Shown here: in pieces, positions 50,367 to 60,819 of the stretch
Position numbering within the stretch: the first letter of the stretch is position 1
Layout of the letters: each line of letters starts with the position of its first letter
Source: Bryobacterales bacterium KBS 96
GTDB lineage: Bacteria; Acidobacteriota; Terriglobia; Bryobacterales; Bryobacteraceae
NCBI GenBank assembly: GCA_000381625.1
Contig: KB906767.1
Coordinates: forward strand, 376,729 to 440,728
Length of the DNA stretch: 64,000 nucleotides
Direction: 5' to 3'
Translations under genes and position numbers: made by a program
Notes under the pieces: model-generated
The model's input: only the letters and a program-made list of their open reading frames with translations
Databases searched by the model: none
Told to the model about the DNA's origin: nothing

Positions 50367-51218
50367 TCATCTTCTTAAAGTTTCCGTGAGCACCTGAAAG
50401 GAACGCAGATCGAGATAGAAGCAATAAACGGTGAGGACAATGAGCGCTCCGGCGAAAATCGTCCAGAAACGCTCCTTTGATGAGCCAGGCAGGCCTGGAA
50501 ACCCAGTAATATAGCCGATTACAAAACCGCCAACAAGGCCCCCAATATGGGCTGCTATATCGATGTTGAGGCCGGGAAAAAAGCTGAAGATCAGGCCATA
50601 AATAGCCCATTTCATGTAGTAGCTGCGGATCGCTTGCGCGAGTGGATTGGTCCGGTGAAGCCCGATTGCGAGCATCGCCCCGATCAGGCCGAAACAGGCC
50701 GCCGAGGCGCCGATTGAAAGGCTCATCGGAGACCACCAGAGGCTCAGCAGGAAGCCCGTGAATGTGGAGCCAATATACATCACGATAAGGCGCGGCGTCC
50801 CATAAAATTGCTCGACCTCCGCAACCAGCTCGAACATTACCCACATATTGATGGCGATATGAAGCAGGCCCCCATGAAGAAAGCCCGCTGTAATCAGCCG
50901 CCACCACTGGTCATACTGAAAAATAAAGGGCGCGTATTTTCCGCCGAAGAGGACGAGAACCGCGCTGCTGAACCCGCCCCAAACATGGCCGAGGGCCGAT
51001 GCTGTGGAACTCTGGCTGAAACGCACGCTCACGATGACCATCGCGAAATAAAGAGCGAAGTTAATGACGAGAATGAGAATACTCGTCGTATAGGCGCGCG
51101 GAATGAAATTCAGGTTCTGGGAAGAGCGGATGTCCACGGCTCGCGGCCCCACGTGGGCTTCGCAATACGGGCAGACCCTATCGCTCGATGAGATGAAAGC
51201 CCGGCAGTTCGGGCACAT
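50367..51218 (-). CDS. Rhomboid-family intramembrane serine protease with zinc ribbon
   Basis: A 283-residue membrane protease. The N-terminus carries a zinc ribbon (MCPNC...RVCPYCEAH). Six hydrophobic helices follow, with WWRLITAGFLHGGLLHIAIN (His120, Asn124), the nucleophile Ser172 in IGASAACFG and the general base His224 in AAHIGGLVGG. The usual GASGA reads GASAA; the Ser is kept. ATG 51218 is chosen; GTG 51233 is a possible alternative. It heads the unit with the HutI-like gene and ftcD and is divergent from the aldolase. Substrates are unknown. Confidence 0.9.
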   Translation of the reverse strand: MCPNCRAFISSSDRVCPYCEAHVGPRAVDIRSSQNLNFIPRAYTTSILILVINFALYFAMVIVSVRFSQSSTASALGHVWGGFSSAVLVLFGGKYAPFIFQYDQWWRLITAGFLHGGLLHIAINMWVMFELVAEVEQFYGTPRLIVMYIGSTFTGFLLSLWWSPMSLSIGASAACFGLIGAMLAIGLHRTNPLAQAIRSYYMKWAIYGLIFSFFPGLNIDIAAHIGGLVGGFVIGYITGFPGLPGSSKERFWTIFAGALIVLTVYCFYLDLRSFQVLTETLRR

Positions 51219-51331
51219 GCGCCGCTTGTCCACAGTCTTTTGATTGTAGCGGCCATGCCAAATTCGCCGGATGGAATTACTGCCACTGCCGCAAACCGGA
51301 TGAAACCCCCTGCTAAAATCGAAACGTTCAG

Positions 51332-52039
51332 ATGGCAAAATCCGAGCAGGAATATCGGGACGAAATCGTCCGGATTTGCCACCTAGTTTACGAGAAGGGC
51401 TGGGTGGCGGCCAACGATGGAAATGTCAGTGTCCGGCTAGGGGAAGACCGCGTTCTGTGTACGCCAACCGCAATTAGCAAAGCCATGGTGGAAGCGGACG
51501 ACTTGATCGTTTGCGATATGGCCGGCAACAAAGTGGAAGGCCGGCGCGAACGGACGAGCGAAATCGCCTTGCATACCACCATCTATGCGATGCGGCCGGA
51601 CGTGATCGGTGTCGTGCACGCGCATCCGCCCGTGGCGACAGGGTTCGCGACTGCCGGCCGGGCGCTTAACAAAGCGCTACTGCCGGAAGCAATCATCCAG
51701 CTAGGCGCAGTTCCGCTTGCGGCCTATGGCCTGCCGGGAACTCCCGCGCTGACCGAAGGAATGCTGCCGCTGATCCCCGAATACGACGCCCTTTTGATGG
51801 AGAACCACGGCTGTGTCTCCTATGGCCGCGACGTATGGCAGGCGTTTTTCCGTATGGAAATGGTGGAACATCTCGCTCGCATCACTTTCGTGGCGGAAAT
51901 GCTCGGTGGCGCGCGCCCTCTGCCACGCGAAGAAGTTGACAAGCTATTCACGGCGAGGAAACGCTACAACGTCAGTTCGAGGACCCGCATGGCGCCCGGC
52001 ATGCCTCTCGTCGCCGAAGACCTATTCCCGCGTGAGTAG
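51332..52039 (+). CDS. Class II aldolase/adducin-family protein
   Basis: A 235-residue zinc aldolase-fold protein related to fuculose- and ribulose-phosphate aldolases. ANDGNVSVRL binds phosphate, TSEIALHTTIYAMRPD and VVHAHPPVA carry zinc His residues, and LLMENHGCV has another. The catalytic Glu in TSEI is present. It could cleave deoxy-sugar 1-phosphates, and a link to the rhamnose genes 7 kb away is possible but unproven. It stands alone after the divergent rhomboid gene. Confidence 0.9.
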   Translation: MAKSEQEYRDEIVRICHLVYEKGWVAANDGNVSVRLGEDRVLCTPTAISKAMVEADDLIVCDMAGNKVEGRRERTSEIALHTTIYAMRPDVIGVVHAHPPVATGFATAGRALNKALLPEAIIQLGAVPLAAYGLPGTPALTEGMLPLIPEYDALLMENHGCVSYGRDVWQAFFRMEMVEHLARITFVAEMLGGARPLPREEVDKLFTARKRYNVSSRTRMAPGMPLVAEDLFPRE

Positions 52040-52127
52040 CACGTTCGCCCCGTGGCTTCAGCGCTCCTTTGTAATTTGCTATAGCTTTGCCTTTTCCCTG
52101 TTATAATCGCCTATACTTTCAAGCCAC

Positions 52128-52733
52128 ATGCTTCTTCCGTTCCTGTCGGCTCTGCTTGCTCCGCAGGATGACTCGGAGCTGATTCGGCGGTTGAAGAGGC
52201 GTGACGCCCAGGCCATGGGCGACTTGTACGACCGGTTCGGCAAGCTCGTCTACGCCATAATCATACGAATCGTGAGGGATTCCTCGCTTGCCGACGATCT
52301 ACTGCTGGAGACGTTCGTCAAAGTCTGGAACCGAGTCGTGGAGTTCGACAACGAGCGCGGAGCGCTTGGACCGTGGGTGGCGACAATCGCCCGTAATCAC
52401 GCGACTGATTATCTTCGTTCGACGGAAGGCCGGCTGTTGCAAGCCCACTACAATGTCGCGCGTTTGGAACGCCCCGAATTGTTTTTAGATTTCGGAGCCG
52501 ATGCCGGCCATCCCGATCGGGTCCAACTCGTCCGCCAGGCATTCGAGAAACTGAGCGGCGATCAACGGCGCGCGCTCGATCTGGCCTATTTCGAAGGCCT
52601 GTCTGAAAGTGAAATTGCGGCGCGTCTGCAACATCCGCTCGGCACAGTGAAGATGTGGGTCCGCTCGGCTCTTCAGATCCTGCGGCAAAACATGAACCAA
52701 ACCGATTTTTGGGGCGATTTCCACCTACCGTAA
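52128..52733 (+). CDS. ECF-type RNA polymerase sigma factor (SigK-like)
   Basis: A 201-residue sigma-70 factor: region 2 at about 25-95 (AMGDLYDRFGKLVYAIIIRI, ADDLLLETFVKVW, LGPWVATIARNHATDYLR) and region 4 at about 140-192 (LSGDQRRALDLAYFEGLSE, LGTVKMWVRSALQILR). No anti-sigma gene follows; corA converges 11 bp after the stop. The N-terminal hydrophobic stretch (MLLPFLSALLA) is unusual for a sigma factor. Confidence 0.9.
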   Translation: MLLPFLSALLAPQDDSELIRRLKRRDAQAMGDLYDRFGKLVYAIIIRIVRDSSLADDLLLETFVKVWNRVVEFDNERGALGPWVATIARNHATDYLRSTEGRLLQAHYNVARLERPELFLDFGADAGHPDRVQLVRQAFEKLSGDQRRALDLAYFEGLSESEIAARLQHPLGTVKMWVRSALQILRQNMNQTDFWGDFHLP

Positions 52734-52744
52734 AGCTTTTACTG

Positions 52745-53611
52745 TTAGAACCAGCCGAATTTCTTCAGAAAGGCCAGCAACGCCACCGTTGTGGCTATCA
52801 TCAGGCAGCCCACGATCCACATGGCGTGCGGCGAGTTCAGGTAGGGTATTCCCTTCACATTCATGCCGTAAATTCCCGAGATCACGATGGAGGGTAGCGC
52901 GATGGTGCTGAGTACGGTCAGCACCTTCATCACCTCGTTCGTGCGATTCGCGAGACTCGACAGATAGACGTCCAGCGTTCCGCTCAATAGATCGCGCTGC
53001 GTCTCAACCAGATCCAGACTACTGATGATGTGATCGTAAACATCTCGAAAAAACGGAGCAAGATCCTGGCCGATGAGAGTGCCGCTCTGGCGCTGGATCT
53101 GAACGCCGACCTCTCGCGTATTCACGAGCACCCGGCGAAGGCCGATGAGAGAACGTTTTAGCCCGAGGATCTCTTGAACAGCCTCCGGCGATGGCCGCGC
53201 CAGCACGATCTCTTCCGTATCGTCGATGCGCTCGTTAATATCGTCGATCACCGGCAAATAGGAATCGACGATGGCATCGATCAGCCGATAAAAGATTTGA
53301 TCGGGGCGTTTGGGATCGGCTAATTGCCTTGCCGATTTGACGGCGCCGGCTATGGCCCGGCATTCCGCTTCCTCGACCGTAATGCAAAAATCGGCTCCCA
53401 CAAAGATGTCCAGTTCCGAGAAATCCAACTCGGAATCCGGCTTCTTATCTACCGCCTTGAGAACGACAAACACATACTCCGGCGTCTCGTCGGCCTTGAC
53501 ACGTTGCCGGCCGGTTCTGCAGTCCTCAATATGCAGTGGATGCAAACGATACCTCTCCGCAAGCTCGTCTAATTGGTGATCTTTAGGATCTGTGATGTGA
53601 TACCACTGCAT
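52745..53611 (-). CDS. corA: CorA-family magnesium/cobalt transporter
   Basis: A 288-residue protein with a long soluble N-terminal domain, a coiled stalk helix (NTREVGVQIQRQSGTL...DVYLSSLANRTNEVMKVLTV) and two C-terminal membrane helices. The selectivity motif is YGMNVKGIP between them, and the tail is LKKFGWF. It forms a pentameric Mg2+ channel in the inner membrane. It converges with the sigma factor gene and is followed upstream by queA on the same strand, 24 bp away. Confidence 0.94.
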   Translation of the reverse strand: MQWYHITDPKDHQLDELAERYRLHPLHIEDCRTGRQRVKADETPEYVFVVLKAVDKKPDSELDFSELDIFVGADFCITVEEAECRAIAGAVKSARQLADPKRPDQIFYRLIDAIVDSYLPVIDDINERIDDTEEIVLARPSPEAVQEILGLKRSLIGLRRVLVNTREVGVQIQRQSGTLIGQDLAPFFRDVYDHIISSLDLVETQRDLLSGTLDVYLSSLANRTNEVMKVLTVLSTIALPSIVISGIYGMNVKGIPYLNSPHAMWIVGCLMIATTVALLAFLKKFGWF

Positions 53612-53635
53612 TGTCGTACTCCTTGCAACGCCGCG

Positions 53636-54658
53636 TTACTCGATAAGCATGCAGTCGCCATAAGAAAAGAATCGATAGCGCTCGGCCACCGCGTGACGAT
53701 ATGCCGCAAGAACCAAATCTCGTCCGGCAAATGCGCTTACCAGAATCAACAGACTCGACTGCGGAAGATGAAAATTTGTCAGCAGCGCATCGGTGGCAAG
53801 GAATCGAAATCCCGGCGAGATGAACAGATTTGTTTCACCTTGCATCCGTTGCAGGCCGCCGCGCAATGCCGCAGTTTCAACGGTGCGAACGCTTGTTGTG
53901 CCGATACAGATCAACCGTTTGGCAGCGCACATCTTCGCGGCGTCTTGCTCTCCGATATCAAAGTATTCTTCATGCAATTGAATTTTCGCGAGGTTCTGCT
54001 CACGCAGGGGCGCGAATGTGCCGAGCCCGACGTGCAGCGTTACCCTCGCGATGCCCGCTCCTGCTTCGCGGCAGGCATCCAGCATCTGTTCGGTAAAGTG
54101 CAAGCCGGCCGTCGGGGCTGCTACTGAGCCGCGCTTTTCCGCGAATACCGTCTGATATCGTTCACGGTCCGCGGCGTCCGGCATCCGGTGAATGTAGGGC
54201 GGCAGCGGCGTTTGTCCCAGGCGGTCAAATATCCCGGCCAACGGCGCCGCGGCGTGAAATTGCAAAATCCGTTCGCCGAATTCACCTTCTTCAATCACTA
54301 CCGCGTGGAGCGATTCATCGAATAGAAGCGTGTCGCCGTGCCGCACGCGTTTTGCTGGCCGGACCAGCGCGCGCCAAATCGATTCGTCGTCGTGTCTGGC
54401 TCGCACAAGAAACACTTCTATTTCGGCTCCATCCGCGTGATTGCGCCGGGCACGCAGCCGGGCAGGGAAGACGCGAGTGTTGTTGAGAACGAGGCAGTCG
54501 CCGGGATGCAAATAGCGGTGAAAGTTCGCAAACAGGTCGTCGTGAAAGGTTTGTCGTTGCCGCGATAGCACTAACATTCGCGAGGCGCCGCGCTGAAGAG
54601 GCGGCTCTTGCGCGATCAGCTCTTCGGGAAGGTCGTAATCAAAGTCGGAAACCAGCAA
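53636..54658 (-). CDS. queA: S-adenosylmethionine:tRNA ribosyltransferase-isomerase
   Basis: A 340-residue enzyme that adds the epoxycyclopentane group to preQ1 in tRNA wobble position 34. It shows [17 protein letters not shown], the [15 protein letters not shown]-type segment (here [15 protein letters not shown]), [11 protein letters not shown] and [10 protein letters not shown]. No ATG is available near the family start. I place the start at TTG 54658, giving [13 protein letters not shown] after initiation, the exact family N-terminus. It is divergent from tsaD and may be co-transcribed with corA. Confidence 0.93.
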   Translation of the reverse strand: MLVSDFDYDLPEELIAQEPPLQRGASRMLVLSRQRQTFHDDLFANFHRYLHPGDCLVLNNTRVFPARLRARRNHADGAEIEVFLVRARHDDESIWRALVRPAKRVRHGDTLLFDESLHAVVIEEGEFGERILQFHAAAPLAGIFDRLGQTPLPPYIHRMPDAADRERYQTVFAEKRGSVAAPTAGLHFTEQMLDACREAGAGIARVTLHVGLGTFAPLREQNLAKIQLHEEYFDIGEQDAAKMCAAKRLICIGTTSVRTVETAALRGGLQRMQGETNLFISPGFRFLATDALLTNFHLPQSSLLILVSAFAGRDLVLAAYRHAVAERYRFFSYGDCMLIE

Positions 54659-54734
54659 CGCTGTCAGTCTAGCTAAGTCGCCTGCCGCGCTATGCGCTTC
54701 GCTGTATTTTGTGGATGCGGGCGACAATGAATAC

Positions 54735-55811
54735 ATGCGGATTCTGGGCATTGAAAGCTCCTGTGATGAAACTGCCGCCGCAGTGGTGGACGACGGGCAG
54801 CGCCTGCTTTCGTCCGTGGTTGCTTCGCAACTGGACACGCACTCGAAGTACGGCGGAGTTGTTCCCGAACTCGCTTCACGAGAGCATCTGCGGGCGATTG
54901 TTCCGGTTGTGCGCCAGGCGCTACAGGACGCAGCCACGACGTTTGAGGATCTCGATGCTGTCGCCGTTACCAGCGGGCCGGGCCTCGTCGGTTCTCTGCT
55001 CGTCGGCGTCACGTACGCGAAGGCGCTCTGTTTCGCGGGAAGCCTGCCGTTGATCGCGGTAAATCACGTCGAAGGGCATATTCACGCCGTGATTCTGGAG
55101 GAGCGCCAGCAAAGCCGCGACGTCGCTTTTCCCGCTTTGGCTCTTGTGGTCAGCGGCGGGCACACACATTTATTTGAAGTCCCGGCGATCGGGAGCTATC
55201 GTTTGCTCGGCAAGACGCGGGACGACGCCGCCGGCGAGGCCTATGACAAAGTGGCGAAGCTGTTAGGCTTCGGTTATCCTGGCGGTCCGGTGCTCGACCG
55301 CCTTGCGCCATCCGGCGATCCTCGTGCCGTGAAATTCACTTTGGCGCGCATGAAAGGCAACGAACTCGATTTCAGTTTCAGCGGGCTGAAAACTGCTGTT
55401 TTGCGCTGGGTGGAGGGCCACAATCTGGCCGATGAGATCGCGCAACGTCGCGAATTGCAGAGGGCGCATCCAGCGCCTTCCATCGAACAGTGGCTTATCG
55501 CAACGCCACAAGCCACTCGAGATTTGATTGCCAGCTTTCAGCGCACGGTCATTGAAGAACTCCTGCGGCGCGCGCTTGCGTCAGCCGATGAAATCGGCGC
55601 CGAATCCATCATCGTTTCGGGTGGAGTCGCCTGTAACGCCGGTTTACGTGCAGCGACAAATCGCTATCCGGGATACCGCTTCCTTTTCCCATCTTTCAGC
55701 CTATCGACCGATAATGCCGCCATGATCGCTGCCGCCGCGTTTCCGAAATTGGAGCGAGGCGAATTCGCAGGGTTTGACCTGCGCGCACAGGCTAATCTCG
55801 TTCTGGCGTGA
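54735..55811 (+). CDS. tsaD: tRNA N6-adenosine threonylcarbamoyltransferase
   Basis: The 358-residue catalytic subunit of t6A37 synthesis. The N-terminal [19 protein letters not shown] is diagnostic. HVEGHIHA gives the iron/zinc His ligands. [37 protein letters not shown] and [11 protein letters not shown] complete the ASKHA fold. ATG 54735 is chosen over ATG 54711 because the family starts with M-x-ILGIE. No tsaB or tsaE is in the window. Confidence 0.96.
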   Translation: MRILGIESSCDETAAAVVDDGQRLLSSVVASQLDTHSKYGGVVPELASREHLRAIVPVVRQALQDAATTFEDLDAVAVTSGPGLVGSLLVGVTYAKALCFAGSLPLIAVNHVEGHIHAVILEERQQSRDVAFPALALVVSGGHTHLFEVPAIGSYRLLGKTRDDAAGEAYDKVAKLLGFGYPGGPVLDRLAPSGDPRAVKFTLARMKGNELDFSFSGLKTAVLRWVEGHNLADEIAQRRELQRAHPAPSIEQWLIATPQATRDLIASFQRTVIEELLRRALASADEIGAESIIVSGGVACNAGLRAATNRYPGYRFLFPSFSLSTDNAAMIAAAAFPKLERGEFAGFDLRAQANLVLA

Positions 55812-55842
55812 TTTCGCCGTTTCAGATCACAAACGGCGCCGG

Positions 55843-56676
55843 CTACTCCGAGATCTCGATTGTCGGCGTAGCTTTTTGTTTCGAGTCAGACGCCCGCTCA
55901 ATCACCGCTTGCGCCAGTTTCTCAAAGGCGGTCTTTTGTGTGTGCGGTTCGTCCAGCGACGCGATCGGCTTGCCGGTATCGCCGCCAAGACGGGTCATGG
56001 GATCCAGGGGAATCTCTGCGAGCAACGGCACATTCATCTCTTTCGCCGTCCGCGCGCCCCCACCATGGCTGAACACGTCGATCCGCTTGCCACAATGCGG
56101 GCAATCGAGGAAACTCATGTTCTCCACGATTCCCAGGACTTCCTCGCGCACTTGCTCGAACATATGAACTGCTTTGCGCGCGTCTTCCAAAGAAACATCG
56201 GAGGGCGTCGTCACGATTACTGCTCCGGTTAGCGGCGTGGTTTGAATCAGCGTCAGCTGCACATCACCTGTCCCTGGGGGCAAATCGATAACAAGATAAT
56301 CGAGATTACCCCAATCGACGCTACGCAGGAATTGCTGCATTACGCTGTTGAGCATGGGACCGCGCCATACCAGCGGCTTGTCGCCCGGGTTCAGGAATCC
56401 CATGGACATTAGCTTTATCCCATAAGCCGACAACGGCTGGATGCGCTGGCCGATGGCGTGCGGTGTGGCGCGAACCCCCATCATTAACGGAACGTTCGGG
56501 CCATAGACATCCGCGTCGAGCAGTCCCACATCGTAGCCAAGCTTCGCAAGCGTAATAGCAAGGTTAACGGCAACGGTGGTTTTGCCCACGCCGCCTTTGC
56601 CGGAGCCAACCGCGATGATGTTCTCTACGCCGGGAATGGGGAGCTTCGGCTGCGCTCCTGGAGCTTGTGGACCCAT
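55843..56676 (-). CDS. mrp: Mrp/ApbC-type Fe-S cluster carrier ATPase
   Basis: A 277-residue P-loop ATPase with deviant Walker A (IIAVGSGKGGVGKTT), AVNLAITLAKLGYDVGLLDADVYGPN, DYLVIDLPPGTGD and the cluster-binding C-x2-C in FLDCPHCGKR. The family usually has an N-terminal DUF59/MIP18 domain of ~90 residues. It is absent here: the protein starts just before the P-loop. It acts in assembly and delivery of iron-sulfur clusters. SdhB, an Fe-S client, is encoded just upstream on the same strand, beyond the repeat. Confidence 0.93.
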   Translation of the reverse strand: MGPQAPGAQPKLPIPGVENIIAVGSGKGGVGKTTVAVNLAITLAKLGYDVGLLDADVYGPNVPLMMGVRATPHAIGQRIQPLSAYGIKLMSMGFLNPGDKPLVWRGPMLNSVMQQFLRSVDWGNLDYLVIDLPPGTGDVQLTLIQTTPLTGAVIVTTPSDVSLEDARKAVHMFEQVREEVLGIVENMSFLDCPHCGKRIDVFSHGGGARTAKEMNVPLLAEIPLDPMTRLGGDTGKPIASLDEPHTQKTAFEKLAQAVIERASDSKQKATPTIEISE

Positions 56677-56750
56677 AACTCGATGCTAGCAAGCGGTAAA
56701 ATTTCTATCGTTGAAGACATCCGGCGCCGGCACGGAACCGCGATTGTGAG

Positions 56751-56940
56751 GGAGTACGCATGGCCCGGCGGCCCGCAGAATCGGATGAAGGCGCCTTTCG
56801 ACCCGCGCACTTGCGGCGGCTCTGTTCCGGTTGCCTCCACTCAGAGCCGCCTCGCGTTAGCGAACGGGTTTTCCGGAGACCGTGTAACGCCCAGTCACCT
56901 GCACCGAACCGCGACCGTCAGGGAGCGGACGTTTTCAACG
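56751..56940. repeat. Dispersed intergenic repeat, copy 2 (inverted relative to copy 1)
   Basis: The reverse complement matches 1178-1367 over nearly its full length. A shorter partial echo of the same end (CTCCCTCACAATCGCGGTTCC, read on the minus strand at about 56733-56755) lies beside it, suggesting the unit itself is modular. It fills most of the 295-bp space between sdhB and mrp and could interrupt transcription between them. Confidence 0.8.
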
Positions 56941-56971
56941 GCGCGCGTCTTTCGAGCGAAAGCTTTTGCCG

Positions 56972-57733
56972 TTATGCTTCGCCTGCTTCGGGTTCGCGCA
57001 TAGACCCGGCGATGTAATCGTGGTTCATTCTGCCGATGACTTCGATGGGAATCAGCTTCGGACATACAGCCACGCATTCCCCGATATTCGTGCATTGGCC
57101 GAACTGTTCGAGGTTCATCTGGGTCACCATGCGAACCGCCCGAAGGTCCCGTTCCGGCTGCCCCTGTGGCAGCAGACCGAGATGCGTAATCTTCGCTCCG
57201 GTAAATAAAGATGCGGACGCATTGGGGCATGCCGCGACACATGCGCCGCAGCCAATGCACTGCGCTGCATCCATGGCGGCATCGGCGCGTTCTTTCGAAA
57301 CCGGGATTGCATTCCCATCGGGAGCGCTACCTGTCGAAATCGAAATATAGCCGCCGGCCGCGATGATTCGGTCGAAAGCATTGCGATCGACCGCTAGATC
57401 CTTCACTAACGGAAATGCTCGGGCACGCCAAGGCTCCAAAATCAACTCTTCCCCATCTTTGAAGTGACGCATGGTGAGTTGGCAGACCGTGGTTCCGGAC
57501 AATGGGCCGTGCGCTACGCCATTGATCATGAACCCGCAGGAGCCACAAATACCTTCGCGGCAATCGTGTTCAAAAGCAACCGGCTCCTTGCCCCTCCGGG
57601 CCAGGTCCTCATTCAGAACATCGAGGCATTCCAGCATCGACATGTCGGGGTTCACGTCATTGACTTCATAACGCGCAAACTTCCCCTTCGTATTCCGGTT
57701 CTTCTGCCGCCAGATCCTGAGAATCAAACGCAT
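56972..57733 (-). CDS. sdhB: Succinate dehydrogenase iron-sulfur subunit
   Basis: A 253-residue subunit with the plant-type [2Fe-2S] motif [10 protein letters not shown] and the two ferredoxin motifs [12 protein letters not shown] and [12 protein letters not shown] for the [4Fe-4S] and [3Fe-4S] centres. It passes electrons from SdhA flavin to menaquinone. It begins 2 bp after the sdhA stop. The motif arrangement is that of B-type (Bacteroidetes/Chlamydia-like) enzymes. Confidence 0.95.
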   Translation of the reverse strand: MRLILRIWRQKNRNTKGKFARYEVNDVNPDMSMLECLDVLNEDLARRGKEPVAFEHDCREGICGSCGFMINGVAHGPLSGTTVCQLTMRHFKDGEELILEPWRARAFPLVKDLAVDRNAFDRIIAAGGYISISTGSAPDGNAIPVSKERADAAMDAAQCIGCGACVAACPNASASLFTGAKITHLGLLPQGQPERDLRAVRMVTQMNLEQFGQCTNIGECVAVCPKLIPIEVIGRMNHDYIAGSMREPEAGEA

Positions 57734-57735
57734 CG

Positions 57736-59649
57736 CTATTTGTAGCTCCTCTGGCTTGGGTGTACGTATTCGAAGGCGAGAGGCTCCTTCTGCAGCTCAG
57801 GCGGATTGCCGGGGCCGCGGTATTCCCAAGCAGCCACGTACGAAAAATGTTCATCGTCACGCAACGCTTCGCCCTCCGGAGTTTGATGCTCCTCCCGGAA
57901 ATGACCTCCACAGGATTCGTTACGATGCAGTCCGTCGATGCACATCAGTTCGGCTAGCTCGAAGAAATCCGCTACACGCCCGGCCCTTTCGAGGCTCTGG
58001 TTCAGGTCCGCGTCGCTGCCGGGCACATTCACGTCCTGCCAGAACTCTTCGCGCAGTTCCCTAATGCGTTCAATGGCGTGCTTCAGGCCGGCCGCCGTTC
58101 GCGCCATGCCGCAGTATTCCCAGACGACCTTGCCGAGTTCGCGGTGGAACGAATCGACAGTTCGCTTGCCGTTGATCGAGAGTAGCTTCTGGATGTTATT
58201 CTCGACGCCCGCGACGGCGCCGCGAATCTCCGAGCTCGATTCTTCGACGGAGTTTAGTTTATTGTCGGCGAGATAGTTCCCGATGGTATACGGAAGAATG
58301 AAGTAGCCATCCGATAGTCCCTGCATCAAGGCGCTTGCCCCCAACCTGTTTGCGCCGTGGTCGGAGAAATTCGCTTCTCCACCGACGAACAAACCCGGGA
58401 TCGTGCTCATCAGTTGATAATCCACCCAAAGGCCGCCCATCGTATAGTGAATCGCGGGGTAGATGCGCATCGGAACCTTATACGGATTTTCGTCCGTGAT
58501 GCGCTCGTACATGTCGAATAGATTGCCGTAGCGCTCCCGAATCACCTTCTCGCCCAGCCGCCGTATCGCATCGGCAAAATCGAGGTAAACGCCCAATCCG
58601 CCCGGGCCCACCCCCCGCCCTTCGTCGCAAACGTTCTTGGCGTTTCGCGATGCGACGTCTCGTGGCACAAGGTTGCCAAAGCTGGGATAGCGGCGCTCCA
58701 GATAATAGTCGCGATCCTCCGCGGGTATTTGATTCGGCGGCCGCTTGTCGCCCTTGGTCTTCGGAACCCAGATGCGTCCGTCGTTTCGCAGAGATTCGCT
58801 CATCAACGTGAGCTTCGATTGATAATCGCCTGAAACCGGAATACAGGTAGGATGAATCTGCGTGAAACAGGGATTCGCGAACAAAGCCCCGCGTTTGTAC
58901 GCCCGCCAGATGGCTGTTGCGTTCGAACCCTTAGCGTTTGTCGAAAGATAATAGACATTGCCGTAGCCGCCCGTCGCCAGGACAACCGCATCGCCCAGGT
59001 ATGTCGTAATCTGGCCGGTCACGAGGTTCCGCGCCACGATGCCTCGCGCCCGTCCGTCGATCACAATCAGATCGAGCATCTCCGTACGCGGGAACATTGC
59101 CACGCGCCCCGCGTCGATCTGCCGTTCGAGCGCCTGGTAAGCCCCCAGGAGAAGCTGCTGACCTGTCTGGCCGCGTGCATAAAAAGTACGCGAGACCTGC
59201 GCTCCTCCAAACGAGCGATTCGCCAGCGTGCCTCCGTATTCACGGGCGAACGGAACGCCTTGCGCAACGCATTGATCGATGATGGAAACGCTGATCTGTG
59301 CGAGACGGTAGACATTGGCTTCGCGGGAGCGAAAGTCTCCGCCCTTTACCGTGTCGTAGAACAGCCGGTAAACGCTATCGCCATCGTTTGGGTAGTTCTT
59401 GGCAGCGTTGATTCCGCCCTGCGCCGCGATGGAGTGGGCGCGCCGCGGCGAATCCTGAAAGCAGAAGCATTGCACGCCGTAGCCCAGTTCGCCCAAACTT
59501 GCGGCGGCCGACGCTCCGGCCAAACCCGAGCCGACAACAATGATGTTGTGCTTGCGTTTATTAGCGGGATTCACCAGCTTCATTTCGAAGCGTGCTTTGT
59601 CCCATGCCTGTTCAATGGGCCCGGAGGGTGTACGCGAATGGAGTTCCAT
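57736..59649 (-). CDS. sdhA: Succinate dehydrogenase flavoprotein subunit
   Basis: A 637-residue flavoprotein with [20 protein letters not shown], the FAD-linking His in [30 protein letters not shown]-type substrate segments and [10 protein letters not shown] (catalytic Arg/His region), then [18 protein letters not shown] 59649 gives the family N-terminus and lies 2 bp after the sdhC stop. Longer in-frame starts would read through sdhC. It oxidises succinate to fumarate in the citric acid cycle and respiratory chain. Confidence 0.95.
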   Translation of the reverse strand: MELHSRTPSGPIEQAWDKARFEMKLVNPANKRKHNIIVVGSGLAGASAAASLGELGYGVQCFCFQDSPRRAHSIAAQGGINAAKNYPNDGDSVYRLFYDTVKGGDFRSREANVYRLAQISVSIIDQCVAQGVPFAREYGGTLANRSFGGAQVSRTFYARGQTGQQLLLGAYQALERQIDAGRVAMFPRTEMLDLIVIDGRARGIVARNLVTGQITTYLGDAVVLATGGYGNVYYLSTNAKGSNATAIWRAYKRGALFANPCFTQIHPTCIPVSGDYQSKLTLMSESLRNDGRIWVPKTKGDKRPPNQIPAEDRDYYLERRYPSFGNLVPRDVASRNAKNVCDEGRGVGPGGLGVYLDFADAIRRLGEKVIRERYGNLFDMYERITDENPYKVPMRIYPAIHYTMGGLWVDYQLMSTIPGLFVGGEANFSDHGANRLGASALMQGLSDGYFILPYTIGNYLADNKLNSVEESSSEIRGAVAGVENNIQKLLSINGKRTVDSFHRELGKVVWEYCGMARTAAGLKHAIERIRELREEFWQDVNVPGSDADLNQSLERAGRVADFFELAELMCIDGLHRNESCGGHFREEHQTPEGEALRDDEHFSYVAAWEYRGPGNPPELQKEPLAFEYVHPSQRSYK

Positions 59650-59651
59650 GG

Positions 59652-60335
59652 CTATTTCACGATCCCCGTCAGAACTCCTATCGGCACCGAGATAAAGCCC
59701 AGAAAAATCACGACGGCAAAAAATGTCGCCGCTCGTCTCAGCGCGGGAGTATAGCGAGGATGGGTCAGACCCAACGAATTGAACATGCTCCAGAGGCCAT
59801 GCCGCAGATGGAACGCTAAAAGCACCATCGCAAAGATATACCAAGCGGAAACAAATGGGTTGCTGAAGCTGGCGATCACGTTGTGGTAAACGTCGCCTTC
59901 GATGAAATTCGGATTGAGATTTCCGCTAGTCAGGTCGAGCAGGTGATAGACGATGAAGGCAAAGATAATGGGGCCGCTCCAATACATCGTTCGCGACGCA
60001 TAGGTGGAGCCAATCGGCTTTCGTTTGGCGTACCCGATCGGCCGGGCCGTACGCTTTCTGAGGGCAAGCTGAACCGCCGCCACAATATGGAGCACCACCA
60101 TGATCAGCAGGATGATCCGTACGGCCCATAAGCCTTCGGGCAGAGTTCTGAGCAACTGGGCGTATCGATTAAACTGCGCCGGGCCTTCAAACACCTGAAG
60201 ATTTCCGAGCATGTGCCCCAAAACGAAAAGGAAAAGAATAAAACCGCTGACTGCCATCACGGCTTTTTTGCCGTTGGTGGAGTCCCATAGGCGCACGGCC
60301 TTGTTTTCGCGCAGGCCGATCGCAATTGAACTCAT
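59652..60335 (-). CDS. sdhC: Succinate dehydrogenase cytochrome b subunit (B-type)
   Basis: A 227-residue membrane anchor with five helices. Likely haem-ligand His residues lie in [29 protein letters not shown] and [12 protein letters not shown]. The motifs [20 protein letters not shown] and [11 protein letters not shown] are typical of the two-haem B-type family. The order sdhC-sdhA-sdhB with 2-bp gaps is a tight operon. Confidence 0.94.
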   Translation of the reverse strand: MSSIAIGLRENKAVRLWDSTNGKKAVMAVSGFILFLFVLGHMLGNLQVFEGPAQFNRYAQLLRTLPEGLWAVRIILLIMVVLHIVAAVQLALRKRTARPIGYAKRKPIGSTYASRTMYWSGPIIFAFIVYHLLDLTSGNLNPNFIEGDVYHNVIASFSNPFVSAWYIFAMVLLAFHLRHGLWSMFNSLGLTHPRYTPALRRAATFFAVVIFLGFISVPIGVLTGIVK

Positions 60336-60819
60336 TGAAGGTTCCCCAAGTTTACAGATGAATCAAGCTTTCGCGAAGTAGCAATCCTTTGCATCCGCGT
60401 GCACAAGACGTTTCGTCGTCGCGCAATGGGCAGGCGATTTGTGCTTGTGGGCTTACTATGACGATCTTAGCGCAATGGAACGCTCAGACTCGAAAATAGG
60501 TCGCCTGTCTCACCGTCCCGGCGGCGTTCTACAAAGGGCTGAAGCACGTCGACACAATGGAAAAGACTTCCCTCATCTTCAGCGCTTCCAGCCACGATCG
60601 ATGCCTTTATGGCGTATCGATATCCAATTCAATTTCAGGCTTGCGGTAGTAGAACGGTATGGAGAACCGACGCCGTACAAGGGACCTGGAACTTCGATCG
60701 CGAATCCTGCGGACCCGCGTTGGCGTTTTGAACTGCCGCCTAACGTCATGGAAATCCGACTCTGCGCCGGGAAGTGTCACCGACCGTCGCCCAGGTAAAC
60801 ATCCGGGGAAGCCCGCCCC
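60336..60819. other. Intergenic region, 484 bp, with a possible gene relic
   Basis: This holds the sdh promoter and the downstream end of lepB. Plus-strand fragments such as VPAAFYKGLKHVDTMEKTSL (about 60500-60560) and PADPRWRFELPPNVMEIRL (about 60705-60765) look protein-like. They are short and in broken frames, as in a decayed gene. I cannot name the family. Confidence 0.35.
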
